Below, piece by piece: positions 23,046 through 36,249 of a stretch of 64,000 bases of DNA (positions within the stretch are counted from its first letter, which is position 1; each line of letters starts with the position of its first letter). The DNA lies in assembly GCF_029168945.1 (NCBI RefSeq), contig NC_083602.1, positions 66,794,600-66,858,599 of the forward strand, given 5' to 3'. This DNA comes from Cannabis sativa. Lineage: Eukaryota; Streptophyta; Magnoliopsida; Rosales; Cannabaceae. The position numbers and the translations under genes are program-made. The notes below the pieces were generated by a model that had not been told where the DNA came from, did no database searches, and saw only the letters and a program-made list of their open reading frames with translations.

Positions 23046-24597
23046 TGTTGGAAATTATTTTACCAGGATCTTAGATCTACTCACAAGTATGTTGATTAAC
23101 ACCCTAAATATGAACTTCTAAAACGATTATGAAATAAACACATATAAAGTATGAGAAACCTTACATTGGGTGCAGCGGAATAAAATGTCTCCTTCCGTTC
23201 AGATCTCTAACCCTTGTATCCTTTCTGTCGCAGAGTATTATCAAGATCTGAACCTGGATCTCTTTCTCTCCTTCTTTAGTGCTTGAACTCCTTCTTGTTG
23301 AATGTCTTTCTTCACGATCCTTCTCACTATGATTGAGGTATCACTTGCTCTGTGTGGGCACTACTCTATCACTAAGAAGTTTGAAATTCAAGGGAGTAGA
23401 AGAGAGTATAGGTGGCGGCTAGGGTTTAGAAGAGAAGGCTCAGGTTTTTCTCTGAAGGAAATCAGAAGTAAAAGTGTAAATTTCCTGAAGCCTTCACTAT
23501 CTATTTATAGCATTCCACTAGGGTTAGGTTTGAATTATTTGGCATTAAAATAATGAAAATATCAGATGATAAACCCTATAAAAGTGGCCGGCCATGGCTA
23601 TGTGGATTTGGGCCTCACTTTTTGCAATTTTGCAGTTTTATCATTTCTGCATCTCATTTTCTCAAAAATGCCAATTTTCAAATTCAACCATTTAAATGCC
23701 AATTCTAACTATTTAATAACTATAAATAATTATTAAATAATATTGTCATTTATCATATTTATTAATTGAACCATACAAAGTATCATAATTAACAAATATG
23801 CCCTAAAAACTCTTTCTTTACAATTTCGCCCTTACTTAGTGAAAAATTCACAAATAGACATAGTCTAATTTGAGAATTATAATTGATTAATCAAAACCAA
23901 TTAAATGAGTCTTACAAGTAATATTATCTCAACTAGTGGGGGGACCATGGGTCTATATAACCGAGCTTCCAATAAGCAGATCAAGAATTTATAACCTAAA
24001 TTCACTGACTTATTAATTCTTCGTTGAATCCACGCATAGAACTTAGAATTGCACTCTCAGTATAGAATGCTCTATATGTTCCACCATATAGACGCATCAT
24101 TAGTTATCCATTGTTATAATCCTAATTTTATCAATGATCCTCTATATGAATGATCTACACTGTAAATGGATTAGATTACCGTAACACCATACTATGTATT
24201 TTATCCTTAAAACACTTGAGCCCGTATAAATGATATTTCAGCTTATGTAAAATGAGTACTCCACCATTTATGTTCGTTTGGTCAAGCTCGAAGGAGAACA
24301 TCCTTTGCTTACTATTCGCCAGATAGAAGCTATAGATTCCATGTTTATGTTAGCGCTCCCACTCAATTGCACTACCGTGTTCCCAAAATGTACGTATCAC
24401 CTTGACCTAAAAGTAGGCTTAACTAACAAATCAAAGAACACGAATAGCTTTTCAAGATTGAGCCTAATCATAACAGGATTAAGAACATTTGATCTAGGAT
24501 CAACTTGGCGATATTGACTTGAATAGATTTTACGGTAAGTTTAATTAAATCTAAGTCAAAGTTCAATATCGGTCCCTTCCGATGCATACTCCATGCG
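23046..24597 (-). mobile_element. Solo LTR of the E family, part 1 (LTR 3' end)
   Basis: On the minus strand this is LTR sequence from about position 349 to the terminal CCAACA (plus-strand TGTTGG at 23046). Part 2 lies at 34785-35132. Together they form one LTR of about 1.9 kb with the 5-bp target duplication CTAAA (23041-23045 and 35133-35137). Because gag sequence flanks both sides directly, with no primer-binding site or internal region, it is a solo LTR left by recombination between two LTRs. It was later split by E1. It is more diverged from the E1 LTRs than those are from each other. Confidence 0.92.
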
Positions 24598-26486
24598 TGT
24601 TGGGTTTTATGCCCTAAATAAAACTCATTTCAATATAATCAGATTTGTTTATTAATATAGATCAGAAATAACATTTAATGTTGCATGGTTCACATGATTT
24701 ATTTCATGATTATATGTACATAATGTATAAATTCATCTGAAACCCTTTTCACATACTTGATCCTGTTTATTGTGCCGTCAACACATTGGAAAGTAAACAT
24801 GACTATGTGAATAAAGTTTCCTAGATTTATCAGACACAGGGTTTTACTGATATGATAATCTACAACAAGAGTTTACTTGTATTTGGAGAAATACTATGTT
24901 CTTTCCAGAACATTGGTTAAAGTAAAGCTCAGGTTGGATGCATGGAGTATGCATCGGAAGGGACCGATATTGAACTTTGACTTAGATTTATTAAACTTAC
25001 CGTAATATCTATTCAAGTCGATATCGCCTAGTTGATCCTAGATCAAATGATCTTAATCCTGATATGTTTAGGCTCAATCTCGAGAGGCTATTCGTGTTCT
25101 TTGATTTGTTAGTTAAGCCTACTTTTAGGTCAGGGTGATACGTACATTTTGGGAACACGGTAGTGCAATTGAGTGGGAGCGCTATCATAAACATGGAATC
25201 TATAGCTTCTATCCTGCGAATAGTAAGCAAAGGATGATCTCCTTCGAGCTTGACCAAACGAACATAAATGGTGGAGTACTCATTTCACATTAGCTGAAAT
25301 ATCATTTATACGGGGTCAAGTGTTTTAAGGAATAAATACATTGTAGGGTGTAACGGTAATTTAATCCCTTTACAGTGTAGATCATTCATATAGAGGATCA
25401 TTGATCACATTAGGATTATAACAATGGATAACTAATGATGTGTCTATATGGTGGAACATATAGAGCATTCTATATACTGAGAGTGCAATTCTAAGTTCTA
25501 TGCGTGGATTCAACGAAGAATTAATAAGTTAGTGAATTTTAGTGTTAAATTCTTGATCTACTTATTGGAAGCTCGGTTATATAGACCCATGGTCCCCACT
25601 AGTTGAGATAATATTGCTTGTAAGACTCATGTAATTGGTTTTGATTAATCAATTATAATTCTCAAATTAGACTATGTCTATTTGTGAATTTTTCACTAAG
25701 TAAGGGCGAAATTGTAAAGAAAGAGTTTATAGGGGCATATTTGTTAATTATGATACTTTGTATGGTTCAATTAATAAATATGATAAATGACAATATTATT
25801 TAATAATTATTTATAGTTATTAAATAGTTAGAATTGGCATTTAAATGGTTGAATTAGAAAATTGGCGTTTTTGAGAAAATCAAATGCAGAAAAGATAAAA
25901 CTGCAAAATTGCAAAAAGTGAGGCCCAAATCCACTAGTATAGGGCCAGCCACTTTTGTAGGAAATTTAAACTGATTTTTTCATTATTTTAATGCCATATA
26001 ATTCAAATCTAACCCTAGTGGAATGCTATAAATAGATAGTGAAGGCTTCAGAAAAATTACACTTTTCTTCTGACTTTTTCTATTCAGAAAAACTGAGCCT
26101 TCTCTCTCCCTATCTTTAGCTGACCACTCTCTCTCTTCTTCCATGATAATTTCGAAATCCTTAGTGTATGAGTAGTGCCCACACACATCAAGTGATACCT
26201 CAATCATAGTGAGGAAGATCGTGAAGAAAGATCATCAGCAAAGAAGTTTCAGCATCAAAGATTCAGAGAAAGAGATCCAGGTTCAGATATTGATAATGCT
26301 CTGCTACAGAAAGGAATCAAGGGCTAGATATCTGAACGGAAGGAGTCATTATATTCCGCTGCACCCAATGTAAGGTTTCTTAAACTTTATATGTGTTTAA
26401 TTTATCGTTTTAGAAAGTTCATATTTAGGATGTTAATAAACATACTTGTGAGTAGATCTAAGATCCTGGTAAAATAATTTCCAACA
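24598..26486 (+). repeat. E1 5' LTR (1,889 bp)
   Basis: It begins TGTTGGGTTTTATGCCC and ends CCAACA. TATAAATAG at 26027-26035 is the likely promoter TATA box, with a C/T-rich transcribed segment after it. On the minus strand it holds two open frames (25009-25257 and 25983-26207) that recur in other LTRs of the family. Confidence 0.95.
25009..25257 (-). other. Conserved antisense ORF in the E LTR (79-82 codons)
   Basis: An open frame beginning MVKLEG(D/E)HPLLTIRQIEA stays open in every LTR copy where the region is present: here, 33300-33548, 55419-55658, and 24278-24517 (plus strand, in the solo LTR). It lies upstream of the LTR TATA box, antisense to the element. Homology to a known protein is not apparent. 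Shared descent alone can explain conservation among young copies; the older solo LTR keeping it open is weak extra support. Probably not a gene. Confidence 0.3.
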
Positions 26487-26505
26487 ACTGGCCTCAGAGC
26501 CAAGG
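26487..26505 (+). other. E1 primer-binding-like site
   Basis: Directly after the LTR comes ACTGGCCTCAGAGCCAAGG. The canonical copia site complementary to initiator Met-tRNA is TGGTATCAGAGC; this differs at two central positions. E2 has the same variant at 56890. Confidence 0.75.
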
Positions 26506-29500
26506 TAATTGATTTACTTACATGTAATTTGGACTTTAAAACGATTGTTTGTATGTTCTTTGGATGGTATCATGTTGTATTGAGTGTTATTTGATGATTG
26601 ATTGATGATTGTGAAATTTTCGTGAAAAATAATTGTTATTTCGGTTCTGGCATTATTTTTATTGGATAGTATGGAAAAAATTAAGCAAGTTAGCCTTTTA
26701 CAGAACTCAATTTGGATTTTATTTGAATTAGTTATGATTTTTTGAAGATTTGACAAAATCGGGGTCTTGATAGTTTCACATGATCGCAGAACTGTCCGTA
26801 CAGTTTCGAATTTTTTCAATTTTCTTCAATTTTTCATACTTTTTCATGGAATTAACTTCCAATTTTTTGTATGGTTTTCTATATATACTATTACTATTCC
26901 TAATTCAATTCTAATTATCATTTTGAATTAATTTAAATTTTTTTTAATTTAATTCAAGATATTAGTGTAATTTGAATTTGAATAGAATTAGTATTTATCT
27001 TTTTGCTTAAAAATCTATCTTATTTTTAAATTTGATTATATTTTTTTTAAATTTAAGGTCAGATATTTTAAGATATTTATAATATTTTTTAAGATATTTA
27101 TAATATCTTTTAAGATATTTTAAAAATATCTTATCTTTTAAGATTTTTTAATTAAATCTTTTTAGATATTTTGACCATATTTAAATTTAAAATAAGATAT
27201 TTATAATCATGTAATTTTAAATAGATATAAGATATTTTGCTAATTTTTTTAAATTTTGTTATTTTATTTATTTAAATTACATTTAAAATTTGAAAAAGAT
27301 ATTTATTTATCTTTTCTAATTTTTTATTTAATTTTTATTTATAAAATAATATTTAAAATTTAAAAGTAGTTAGCAAATTTTTGAAATGATATTTAGGTTG
27401 GTTCAAACCTAATTTTTCAAAAATTGTTGGTTTAATTTTAAATTTTTTTTAAATTTCGGATTTTTTTTTAAATTTTTTAAAAATTTTTCGAAAAATTATT
27501 TTTTTATTTAATTAATTATTTTCGAAATTAAATATTTAATTTAAAATTAAATAAATCCTACATCCAACTATCCAACTAACCTTGTTGCAGGAGTATGTGT
27601 TTTAGCTTATGTGTAAGTTTTTTAAAACCTATTATTACTTGATTGCAAATAGCCATGGTTACTTTTTGCCAGATCTAATGATCTGATGGCTCCCTTGGTC
27701 AAGATAATAATTTGTAACAGGTATATTTACAATCTTCTTTCATCTGTGTATAACCTAGCAACATGATAGGACCCATCCAAAGTGTGCCTGTGTGAGCCTA
27801 TGTGTTTAATTTCATTATAGATGCATATAGGTTGATGTTGCTAAATAAAATGTCATAGTCATTGATAGATTTTATTTAGGCCCATTTAGTTTTGGGCTTA
27901 TTCAATTAATAACAGTTGTTCTTATTAAGGTTAAATTCCTCTCTTTTGGGCCTTGTGTGAGAGTTGGGAGCCATAGAAGTGGGTACGACATACTGAACCC
28001 AGCACCCCCTCACACAAACCACCCCAATTGTGAAGGCCCATTTGCCTGATTTGAATGACTGTACTAGGTTAATTACACTAGTTTAACCTAATTAAAATTG
28101 ATTAGCAACATAATTAATTTCATTTATTTTGAAATTAATTTAAGAAAAATATAGTTTAAAGAATTATTTTTTATTCTAAGCTAAACTATATGTATTTTCT
28201 TGTATTTAATTAAATATAGAATTATAACCATCTAGATTCTTTCTGGAACTTAATTTAAATTTTTCATTAAATATTCCTATTTAAGTTGATATTTAGTTAT
28301 CTTCAACTAACCAACTTAAATCTGAATATCTTTTGAATTCAAAATTTCAAAATTAAGTTGAGGAATTTTAGGCATTGGTTATTAAGATTCTTTAGATATT
28401 TTTTAAGTTAATATCTTTTCGAATATTAACTTAAAATGGAATATTTTCAAATTAAGTGGTTACAACTTAATTTTTGATATTTAATTAAATTTAAATTTGA
28501 AAAATATTTAAGTTCTAGATTTTTTTCTAGTCAACTTAAATTAGATATTTTTTCAAATTTTGTGGAAAAGATACTTAGTCAAATAAGATATTTTCTAGAT
28601 AGTTATTTGTAGACTACTTATTATTTCTAATATTAAATAGGAAATATTATACATTGTGAAATTAATTATTTATTAATTAATTTTGGTACAATTTACTTTA
28701 AGTATATTTTTCCTAGTATTAAACTAGAGATTAATAATTAAGTCTTCTCTACACTTAATTATTTATTTCTTGAATTTAATACATTTAATTAATTTGAAAA
28801 TTAAATATCTAAGTTGATTTTTATCATCATACTTAAATATTTCTTTTTCATGACATTTAATTAAATAGAAAATTATTTTTAGTTGAAATTTAATTTTTCA
28901 ACTAAATTTAAATAATTTTCAAAATATATTTTTTCTTTATTTTATTAATCAATTTTTTTTCGAAATTGCATTTCTTAAATGCTAGAATTTCGAATTTTAT
29001 CTTGAAAAATAGATTAAGTTGTAAATTAATTATTTATTTTAATTAATTTTGGACCAACTTAAATCAATGATTTTTTCATTTATTGATTAATTTAAAATAA
29101 ATTGAATTAAAGTATATTATTAGAAATTGAATTAATTAGTCAAAGGAAAATCTAGATAGATGATATTTTTGCTTGAAGTATTTTTCTAGTGTATTTAATT
29201 AAATAGAAAATTAATATTTAAGTTGATTTTCATCATCATACTTAAATATTTAAATTTTTCTTATATATTTAATTAAATAGGAAAATTATATTTTTTGTTG
29301 TAAATTAATTTTATTAATTAATTTTGGGCCAACATTAAATTAGAATAATTTTTCCAGATTTATTTTTTATTTTAATATGCATTTTTCGAAAATTGTATTC
29401 TTATATACTTTAATTTTTCGAAATGCAATATATATTTATAGAAAATTAAATTTGAGTTGTAAATTAATTTAAATTAATTTTGTAACAACTTAAATTGAAT

Positions 29501-30900
29501 ATTTTTCTAAATATTTATTGGAAATTATTACTAAGATGGAAATAATTCATGTTATTTTCATATCCATCTAAGTAAAATTTATAAATATTAAATTAAAATT
29601 TATATTTAGAATTTTTCATTCTAAATTGGAAATTTTAATTAAATAAATATATATTTAAAATAAATAGAATAAATAAGGAGAATCAATAGAAAATACAACT
29701 CTTTTCAAATAATGAGCTTTATTATAGAGACATTCGATCTCCATTGTGGGTTTTACACCGCGTTTGTTTTAGTGAGTAATCCTCCCTAATGGAGGAACGT
29801 TCATTAGCAATTTCGCACCGTTTAACCTCGCATGATAAGTAGTTTGTAAGTGTTTTGTATGGTATGGATCACCCTAATGGTGGCGACCATACTTGACTTG
29901 CAAATTATGAAACAATGGTGGAAGCTCATAAGATAGAATTGCCTTGACTCTCGCCTAAACGGGACAACGCTGAATTCCAATCTTGATCGAATAAAAGGTT
30001 GCTAGAATGTTTAACATTTTAGACGAGCTGACAACTCTATTCAATGGATGATGCTTTGACTCTCGCCTAAACGGGGACACTGTATCAGTTTGTTGAAAAA
30101 CCTTGGAAATTATTTAGGATTGTAAGTTTTAGTATTTTCACTTGTCATTCCTACTTGCTATATGCTTATAATTTCTGAATTGTGTATGAATTTATATTGA
30201 ACCATGTTATTTTCTGTTATTAAGTTGTAGTTTAATTTCGAATCTTCATTGTTGGTCTAACTTGGCTTGTTTATCTAATGAGATAAATCCCTAGTGGATT
30301 TTCACCATTAGACATACATAATAGTGTTAGATCTCGAAAGATAAATATTGTATATGCGACATCTAGCTGTTCATCAATTGATGACACCTTAGACTAGTAT
30401 TTTTACGATATGAAACAAGAAGATTGTATAAATAAGATTACTTTGACTTTCGCTAATCGAAGCATCGTTGGATTCTTATTTTAAACGAAATTATCCTAAT
30501 TCCTCTTAGCTTATTCATTTCGAATTAGCTTTAAAAACATATCATTGGACGAATGGTCTATAAATCATTTCATGTCATTTTATATGACGCATATGATTAT
30601 AATCCCGAAATTCTATTCCCAATTGATATAAATCCTCAATCTTAGAAATTTCCTACTTGTATGGGCAAATCTACTTAGAGTTTGTATTAGTAGTGCTGGT
30701 CCAAGATAGAATTACTCATTATATTTGGTATAAATTTAAGTCTTTGACTTTAATTTTAGATTCCAAATAGAAATTTTCTTAAATTTCTAATTCCAGAATA
30801 CAATACAGTTACACTTTCTCAAGTGTTTAATATCCATCTTTTATTAATGGATTAAAACTGTATGGAATGTGAGTTAGGTATTCTGTGACCAGGATCCACT
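26506..30900 (+). other. E1 AT-rich non-coding leader
   Basis: About 4 kb has no open frame above chance and no recognisable gag. It contains near-palindromic runs around AAGATATTTATAATATC (27060-27130). It also has two direct copies of GACTCTCGCCTAAACGGG (about 29945-29965 and 30058-30078). The same arrangement is in E2. Its role is unknown; packaging or dimerisation signals could lie here. Confidence 0.6.
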
Positions 30901-32880
30901 TGAAGTATTCTAAGAACTCTTTGATGTAACTAAACCTATGTCATCATAGACACTACCACATTTTCTTAATCTATGGCATTTGTATCTTGTTCATAGTGGT
31001 TTTGACAAGATCAATCTCTGCAAAGAGTTAATATGCCTATATCCACTGAAAGTAGTTCATCTCATTCGCAGATGGATGTACATTCAGGGGTGGATATGAG
31101 TTTTTCGTTGTATTCTTAAAACGATAACTCTAGATTATACCTTATGCAAAGAAATTTGAAATGTTTGAAAAATTTCATCAATTTCTAGCAATGGTTAAAC
31201 ACCATTAAGGTATGTGGTTAAAGATCTTGCGAACTGATAGGGGTGGAGAAATAGTTAGTAGATATGCAGTTCAAAGATCATTACATTGATTTTTGAATTA
31301 TATCCAAACTTACCTCCCCAGAAATTTCGATTTGCATATTGATGATTAGTTACTAGTCGTTGCCTAAGTCCTTCTATGGTAATACAATTTCAGAATGATG
31401 TAATGGTTGTATACTTAATGTAAATCATTACTAGATTCATGGATGACCTAATCAAAATCTTAAGAAAGGCTAGAACTGTTAACCATGGTTTGTTAGCTTT
31501 TCTAAGTGATTAGGGGTGGACCATCCCATTGTCAATAGATAAGAAAGTGTTTGTTCAAACAAATACTACTTTTCTAAGAAAATGACTAAGTCTGAAAACA
31601 AGTAGCAAATAAAGGAGATATTTAATTCTTGATTCCAAAAGTGTTCTATCATCTTATATGACATATGATGATCCCACTGCCTCTGTTGTCTTGTCACAAC
31701 CAAAGAGGTTAATACCATTTAGTTTTCTTCGACATAATTCGCGGTACCTTGTCGTAGTGGGAGAGTTTCTAGGAACTCACCTTCTTATGACTTGGGAGAC
31801 ACTAGTGATTAAAATCCATTGTGAGTTTAAACAAGTAATGGATTGTCAAGATAAGAAACTAAGAAGAAAGCCTATAGAACTATGGTTTAATCCATTCACA
31901 TGGAATAACCTAAAGTTTTCTATTACAAGGACATAAAAGGAAATTTTCGTTTATAAGTCTATTCAATGGACTTAACAAAACTTCCTGTTCCTGGTATTAC
32001 AGGTTTGAGTTTATCTAAACCTATGGCTTGTGGTATACCTGGTAATTACTTACTCTAATGCAAGCAACTTACTTTAGTAAAATGCTGAAGCATTTTCTTT
32101 CTAATGGAAATCTATAGAAGCTTCACAACTTCTTAGGTATAGATTTTATTTATCTAAGGAAAAGTCTTAACTATTCCAGAAAACATAAAGCCATGAAAGA
32201 ATTTCTTACATCAACAGTGAGAGGTCTTAGATATGCTTTTGTATGCCTTAGACCAGACATCTGCTGTTGAGTGGGAGTAATGAGTAGGTATCAGATTAAT
32301 CCAGGAGAAGAACATTGGAAGACAATCAAGTAAATCCTAAGATTAAGAAGAGGAACTATATGTTAGTCTATAAGGCTGTGTTTAAAACTCTTAGACTACA
32401 CCATATCAGATTTCGAAATTTGCCTATGTGCTAGTAAATCTTTCTGATAAGATGGTGGTTACTCTGGGGGTGGAATAGTGATTTTGGAGAAGTGTAAAAA
32501 CCTATCTGAATTATCTAAGTCTACCAGAGAGAGACTGAATGTTAAAGCTGCAGGAAAGTTACTTATTCAGTCTAAGGAAAGTTCTATACATCTTTGGCAC
32601 CATTCCAAATTGCCTTAAACTACTAGTGTTAATTTCCTGATTAACCAAAAGTAGTTGCCAAAGGTATAGAATCCAGTATCCCAAGAGAGTAGACATATAG
32701 AGAGGAATTTCACATTATCAATGATTTTGTGATTAAAGGAAGAGTAATGGTGGAGAAAAGGTTGTGGTTAATTCAACCTTTCAGATCCTATTACGAGGAG
32801 TTTACTACTACTACACTTGATTTGTATATCAAGGTGTTGAGATTATTTGAAACGCACTTTTTGTTTTATATTAGTGCAAG
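30900..32880 (+). pseudogene. E1 pol remnant (GAG-pre, integrase, linker, RNase H)
   Basis: Pieces of copia pol can be read in changing frames. LWHLYLVHSGFDKIN at about 30972-31017 is a GAG-pre finger remnant. An RTDRGGE block of the integrase core lies near 31229-31250. An RRSGRV-like linker is at about 31740-31780. RNase H blocks GLRYAFVC-LRPDI and PGEEHWKTIK lie at about 32222-32331, then SDFEICL and HIERNF near 32410 and 32700. Stops occur every few dozen codons. The reverse transcriptase core, including YVDD, was not found between linker and RNase H. The same lesions are in E2 and many in E3, so decay preceded these insertions. Confidence 0.8.
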
Positions 32881-32888
32881 TGGGAGTT

Positions 32889-34779
32889 TGTTGGGTTTTA
32901 TGCCCTAAATAAAACTCATTTCAATATAATCGCATTTGTTTATTAATATAGATCGTAAATAACATTTAATGTTGCATGGTTCTTATGATTTATTTCATGA
33001 TTATATGTACATAATGTATAAATTCATTCGAAACCCTTTTCACATACTTGATCCTGTTTATTGTGCCGTCAACACATTGGAAAGTAAACATGACTATGTG
33101 AATAAAGTTTCCTAGATTTATCAGACACAGGGTTTTACTGATATGATAATCTACAACAAGAGTTTACTTGTATTTGGAGAAATACTATGTTCTTTCCAGA
33201 ACATTGGTTAAAGTAAAGCTCAGGTTGGATGCATGGAGTATGCATCGGAAGGGACCGATATTGAACTTTGACTTAGATTTATTAAACTTACCGTAATATC
33301 TATTCAAGTCGATATCGCCTAGTTGATCCTAGATCAAATGATCTTAATCCTGATATGTTTAGGCTCAATCTCGAGAGGCTATTCGTGTTCTTTGATTTGT
33401 TAGTTAAGCCTACTTTTAGGTCAGGGTGATACGTACATTTTGGGAACACGGTAGTGCAATTGAGTGGGAGCGCTATCATAAACATGGAATCTATAGCTTC
33501 TATCTGGCGAATAGTAAGCAAAGGATGATCTCCTTCGAGCTTGACCAAACGAACATAAATGGTGGAGTACTCATTTCACATTAGCTGAAATATCATTTAT
33601 ACGGGGTCAAGTGTTTTAAGGAATAAATACATTGTAGGGTGTAACGGTAATTTAATCCCTTTACAGTGTAGATCATTCATATAGAGGATCATTGATCACA
33701 TTAGGATTATAACAATGGATAACTAATGATGTGTCTATATGGTGGAACATATAGAGCATTCTATATACTGAGAGTGCAATTCTAAGTTCTATGCGTGGAT
33801 TCAACGAAGAATTAATAAGTTAGTGAATTTTAGTGTTAAATTCTTGATCTACTTATTGGAAGCTCGGTTATATAGACCCATGGTCCCCCCACTAGTTGAG
33901 ATAATATTGCTTGTAAGACTCATGTAATTGGTTTTGATTAATCAATTATAATTCTCAAATTAGACTATGTCTATTTGTGAATTTTTCACTAAGTAAGGGC
34001 GAAATTGTAAAGAAAGAGTTTATAGGGGCATATTTGTTAATTATGATACTTTGTATGGTTCAATTAATAAATATGATAAATGACAATATTATTTAATAAT
34101 TATTTATAGTTATTAAATAGTTAGAATTGGCATTTAAATGGTTGAATTAGAAAATTGGCGTTTTTGAGAAAATCAGATGCAGAAAAGATAAAACTGCAAA
34201 ATTGCAAAAAGTGAGGCCCAAATCCACTAGTATAGGGCCAGCCACTTTTGTAGGAAATTTAAACTGATTTTTTCATTATTTTAATGCCATATAATTCAAA
34301 TCTAACCCTAGTGGAATGCTATAAATAGATAGTGAAGGCTTCAGAAAAATTACACTTTTCTTCTGACTTTTTCTATTCAGAAAAACTGAGCCTTCTCTCT
34401 CCCTATCTTTAGCTGACCACTCTCTCTCTTCTTCCATGATAATTTCGAAATCCTTAGTGTATGAGTAGTGCCCACACACATCAAGTGATACCTCAATCAT
34501 AGTGAGGAAGATCGTGAAGAAAGATCATCAGCAAAGAAGTTTCAGCATCAAAGATTCAGAGAAAGAGATCCAGGTTCAGATATTGATAATGCTCTGCTAC
34601 AGAAAGGAATCAAGGGCTAGATATCTGAACGGAAGGAGTCATTATATTCCGCTGCACCCAATGTAAGGTTTCTTAAACTTTATATGTGTTTAATTTATCG
34701 TTTTAGAAAGTTCATATTTAGGATGTTAATAAACATACTTGTGAGTAGATCTAAGATCCTGGTAAAATAATTTCCAACA
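32889..34779 (+). repeat. E1 3' LTR (1,891 bp)
   Basis: It is nearly identical to the 5' LTR, with TATAAATAG at 34320-34328. Small differences include an added CC near 33885 and a few changes near 32930-33030. It is preceded by a polypurine tract. Confidence 0.95.
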
Positions 34780-34784
34780 ATGCG

Positions 34785-35132
34785 TTCAACCTAAGCTTTA
34801 CTTTAACCAATGCTCTGGAAAGAACATAGCATTTGTCCAAATGCAAGTAAACTCTATTGTAGATTATCATATCAGTAAAACCCTGTGTCTGATAAATCTA
34901 GGAAACTTTATTCACATAGTCATGTTTACTTTCCAAAGTGTTGACAACACAATAAACAGGATCAAGTATGTGAAAAGGGTTTCAGATGAATTTATAAATC
35001 AAATAGATAAGCAATTGATAAGATGAACCAAAACATACACAAATGAATGAAAAATACTTCTGTTTCTTTATTGATGTTGAATAAAATGGATTACATTGAA
35101 ATAGAGTTTTATTTATGGCATAAAACCCAACA
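34785..35132 (-). mobile_element. Solo LTR of the E family, part 2 (LTR 5' end)
   Basis: This is the first 348 bp of the solo LTR read on the minus strand, starting TGTTGGGTTTTATGCC (35132 downward). It joins part 1 at 24597 once the E1 insertion and its duplicated ATGCG are taken out. Confidence 0.92.
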
Positions 35133-35270
35133 CTAAATCCATACATCCCAGAAGTATAAGTAAGTTCCTTTTCCAATCCTTGAAATTGGTCTTGTTAAGC
35201 ATAGGAATAGAATTAATATTAACAGATATTGAGCCAATAGAAGATGGACTAACTAAATATGGAACAAATA
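35133..35270 (-). pseudogene. Copia A gag, N-terminal part
   Basis: Minus-strand translation shows IPMLNKTNFKDWKRN and LLILLGCMD, the opening of a Ty1/copia gag (the PMLNGTNF/W motif), running straight up to the target duplication of the solo LTR. The reading resumes in the same gag at 23045. No clear ATG was found upstream, so the start is uncertain. Confidence 0.85.
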
Positions 35271-35649
35271 AAACAAGCTCATATCAATATACATAATTAA
35301 ACAATAAATTTAAAAATTGGTCAATCCCATCTCAAGATTCCAAACACACATTAATATCAAGTCTTTGGACAGTAATATTAACTGTAAGCGGTATTCTTAG
35401 TGTAACAATTAAACATTGACAATAAAATTATGCCAAACAATAGGTCAATCTTTGGACTAATATATTGCTCACACAAAATACCTTATAATTGTCACATATT
35501 TCACTTACCGTTGGGTCAGTCAATATATGCATCAAATACAAACACATAATCATCTTGATATTTCAAATCAATTAATCTACACGAAAGAGGTCACTTTGGT
35601 GGCATATTGTTTTAATTAATTTACTTAAAATATTAGACATAAACCAACA
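35271..35649 (-). mobile_element. Possible 5' LTR/leader of copia A
   Basis: On the minus strand a TGTTGGTTTATG start at 35649 could be the LTR beginning. A degenerate primer-binding-like string TTGATATGAGCTTG lies near 35276-35289. No matching 3' LTR is in the window, so the LTR cannot be confirmed by pairing. Confidence 0.4.
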
Positions 35650-36249
35650 ATAATTTAAAATTTAATTATTTCTTAAAATTACTCAAAAATAAAACTTAGA
35701 ATCCTCATACAATATGATACATATATTATCATATCACAGTATAAAGAGGAGAAAAAAATCACACCCAAAATTTTACGAGGCAGAAAAAAAAATCACACCC
35801 AAAATTTTATGAGCAAAAAGTTAGTCAAGATACCAAATGATAAACCCAAGAAGTTAGTCGAGGAACCAAAAATCAAATTAAACGCCCATACGTACCCATT
35901 AAAGCAACATATGATATGGCTATATAAGTACTAAAATGAAATATATATATATATATATATGGAAGAGGTTTCAATGGTTACATTAAATATGTAACCATCA
36001 TGGTTACATTTTTTTTAGCGATTAGATTATCATTGGATGGTTGTGATTAATTTGGAAATTAAATAAAAATAAATAATAATTAACTTATAACTTAATAGTC
36101 ACCTAATAATTTATTTCCTTATACAACTTTAATGAAGATTAATTATATTTTAAAATTAAATTAATTATAATTATTAATTAATTTTTCATAATACATAGTG
36201 GGTAGTTAATTACAAAGTTGACCAGAATATGTTTACATCCATTATCTCT
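35650..36249. other. Intergenic spacer with small repeats
   Basis: It holds a near-tandem duplication of AAAAAATCACACCCAAAATT (35754 and 35786), a TA run (35942-35962) and the palindrome ATGGTTACAT..ATGTAACCAT near 35974-35998. No gene is seen. Confidence 0.6.

Larger units (their letters stand above)
24598..34779 (+). mobile_element. E1: complete 10.2-kb non-autonomous Ty1/copia element
   Basis: LTRs at 24598-26486 and 32889-34779 are about 1.89 kb each and differ at only a handful of positions. Both run from TGTTGGG to TTCCAACA. The target duplication is ATGCG (24593-24597 and 34780-34784). The internal region of 6.4 kb starts with a primer-binding-like site, then a 3.6-kb AT-rich leader without ORFs, then a decayed pol, then a polypurine tract (AAGTGGGAGTT). 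It lacks gag and an RT core that I can recognise, yet its LTRs say it inserted recently, so it must have used proteins from another element. Confidence 0.95.

Noticed and set aside
25983..26207. 74-codon minus-strand frame MIEVSL... in the E LTR
   Set aside because: It overlaps the TATA box and transcript leader of the LTR in antisense, is altered in the solo LTR and E2, and shows no domain.
31658..31936. 92-codon plus-strand frame in E1 as a gene
   Set aside because: It covers the decayed pol linker in a wrong frame; the same region in E2 and E3 is broken.
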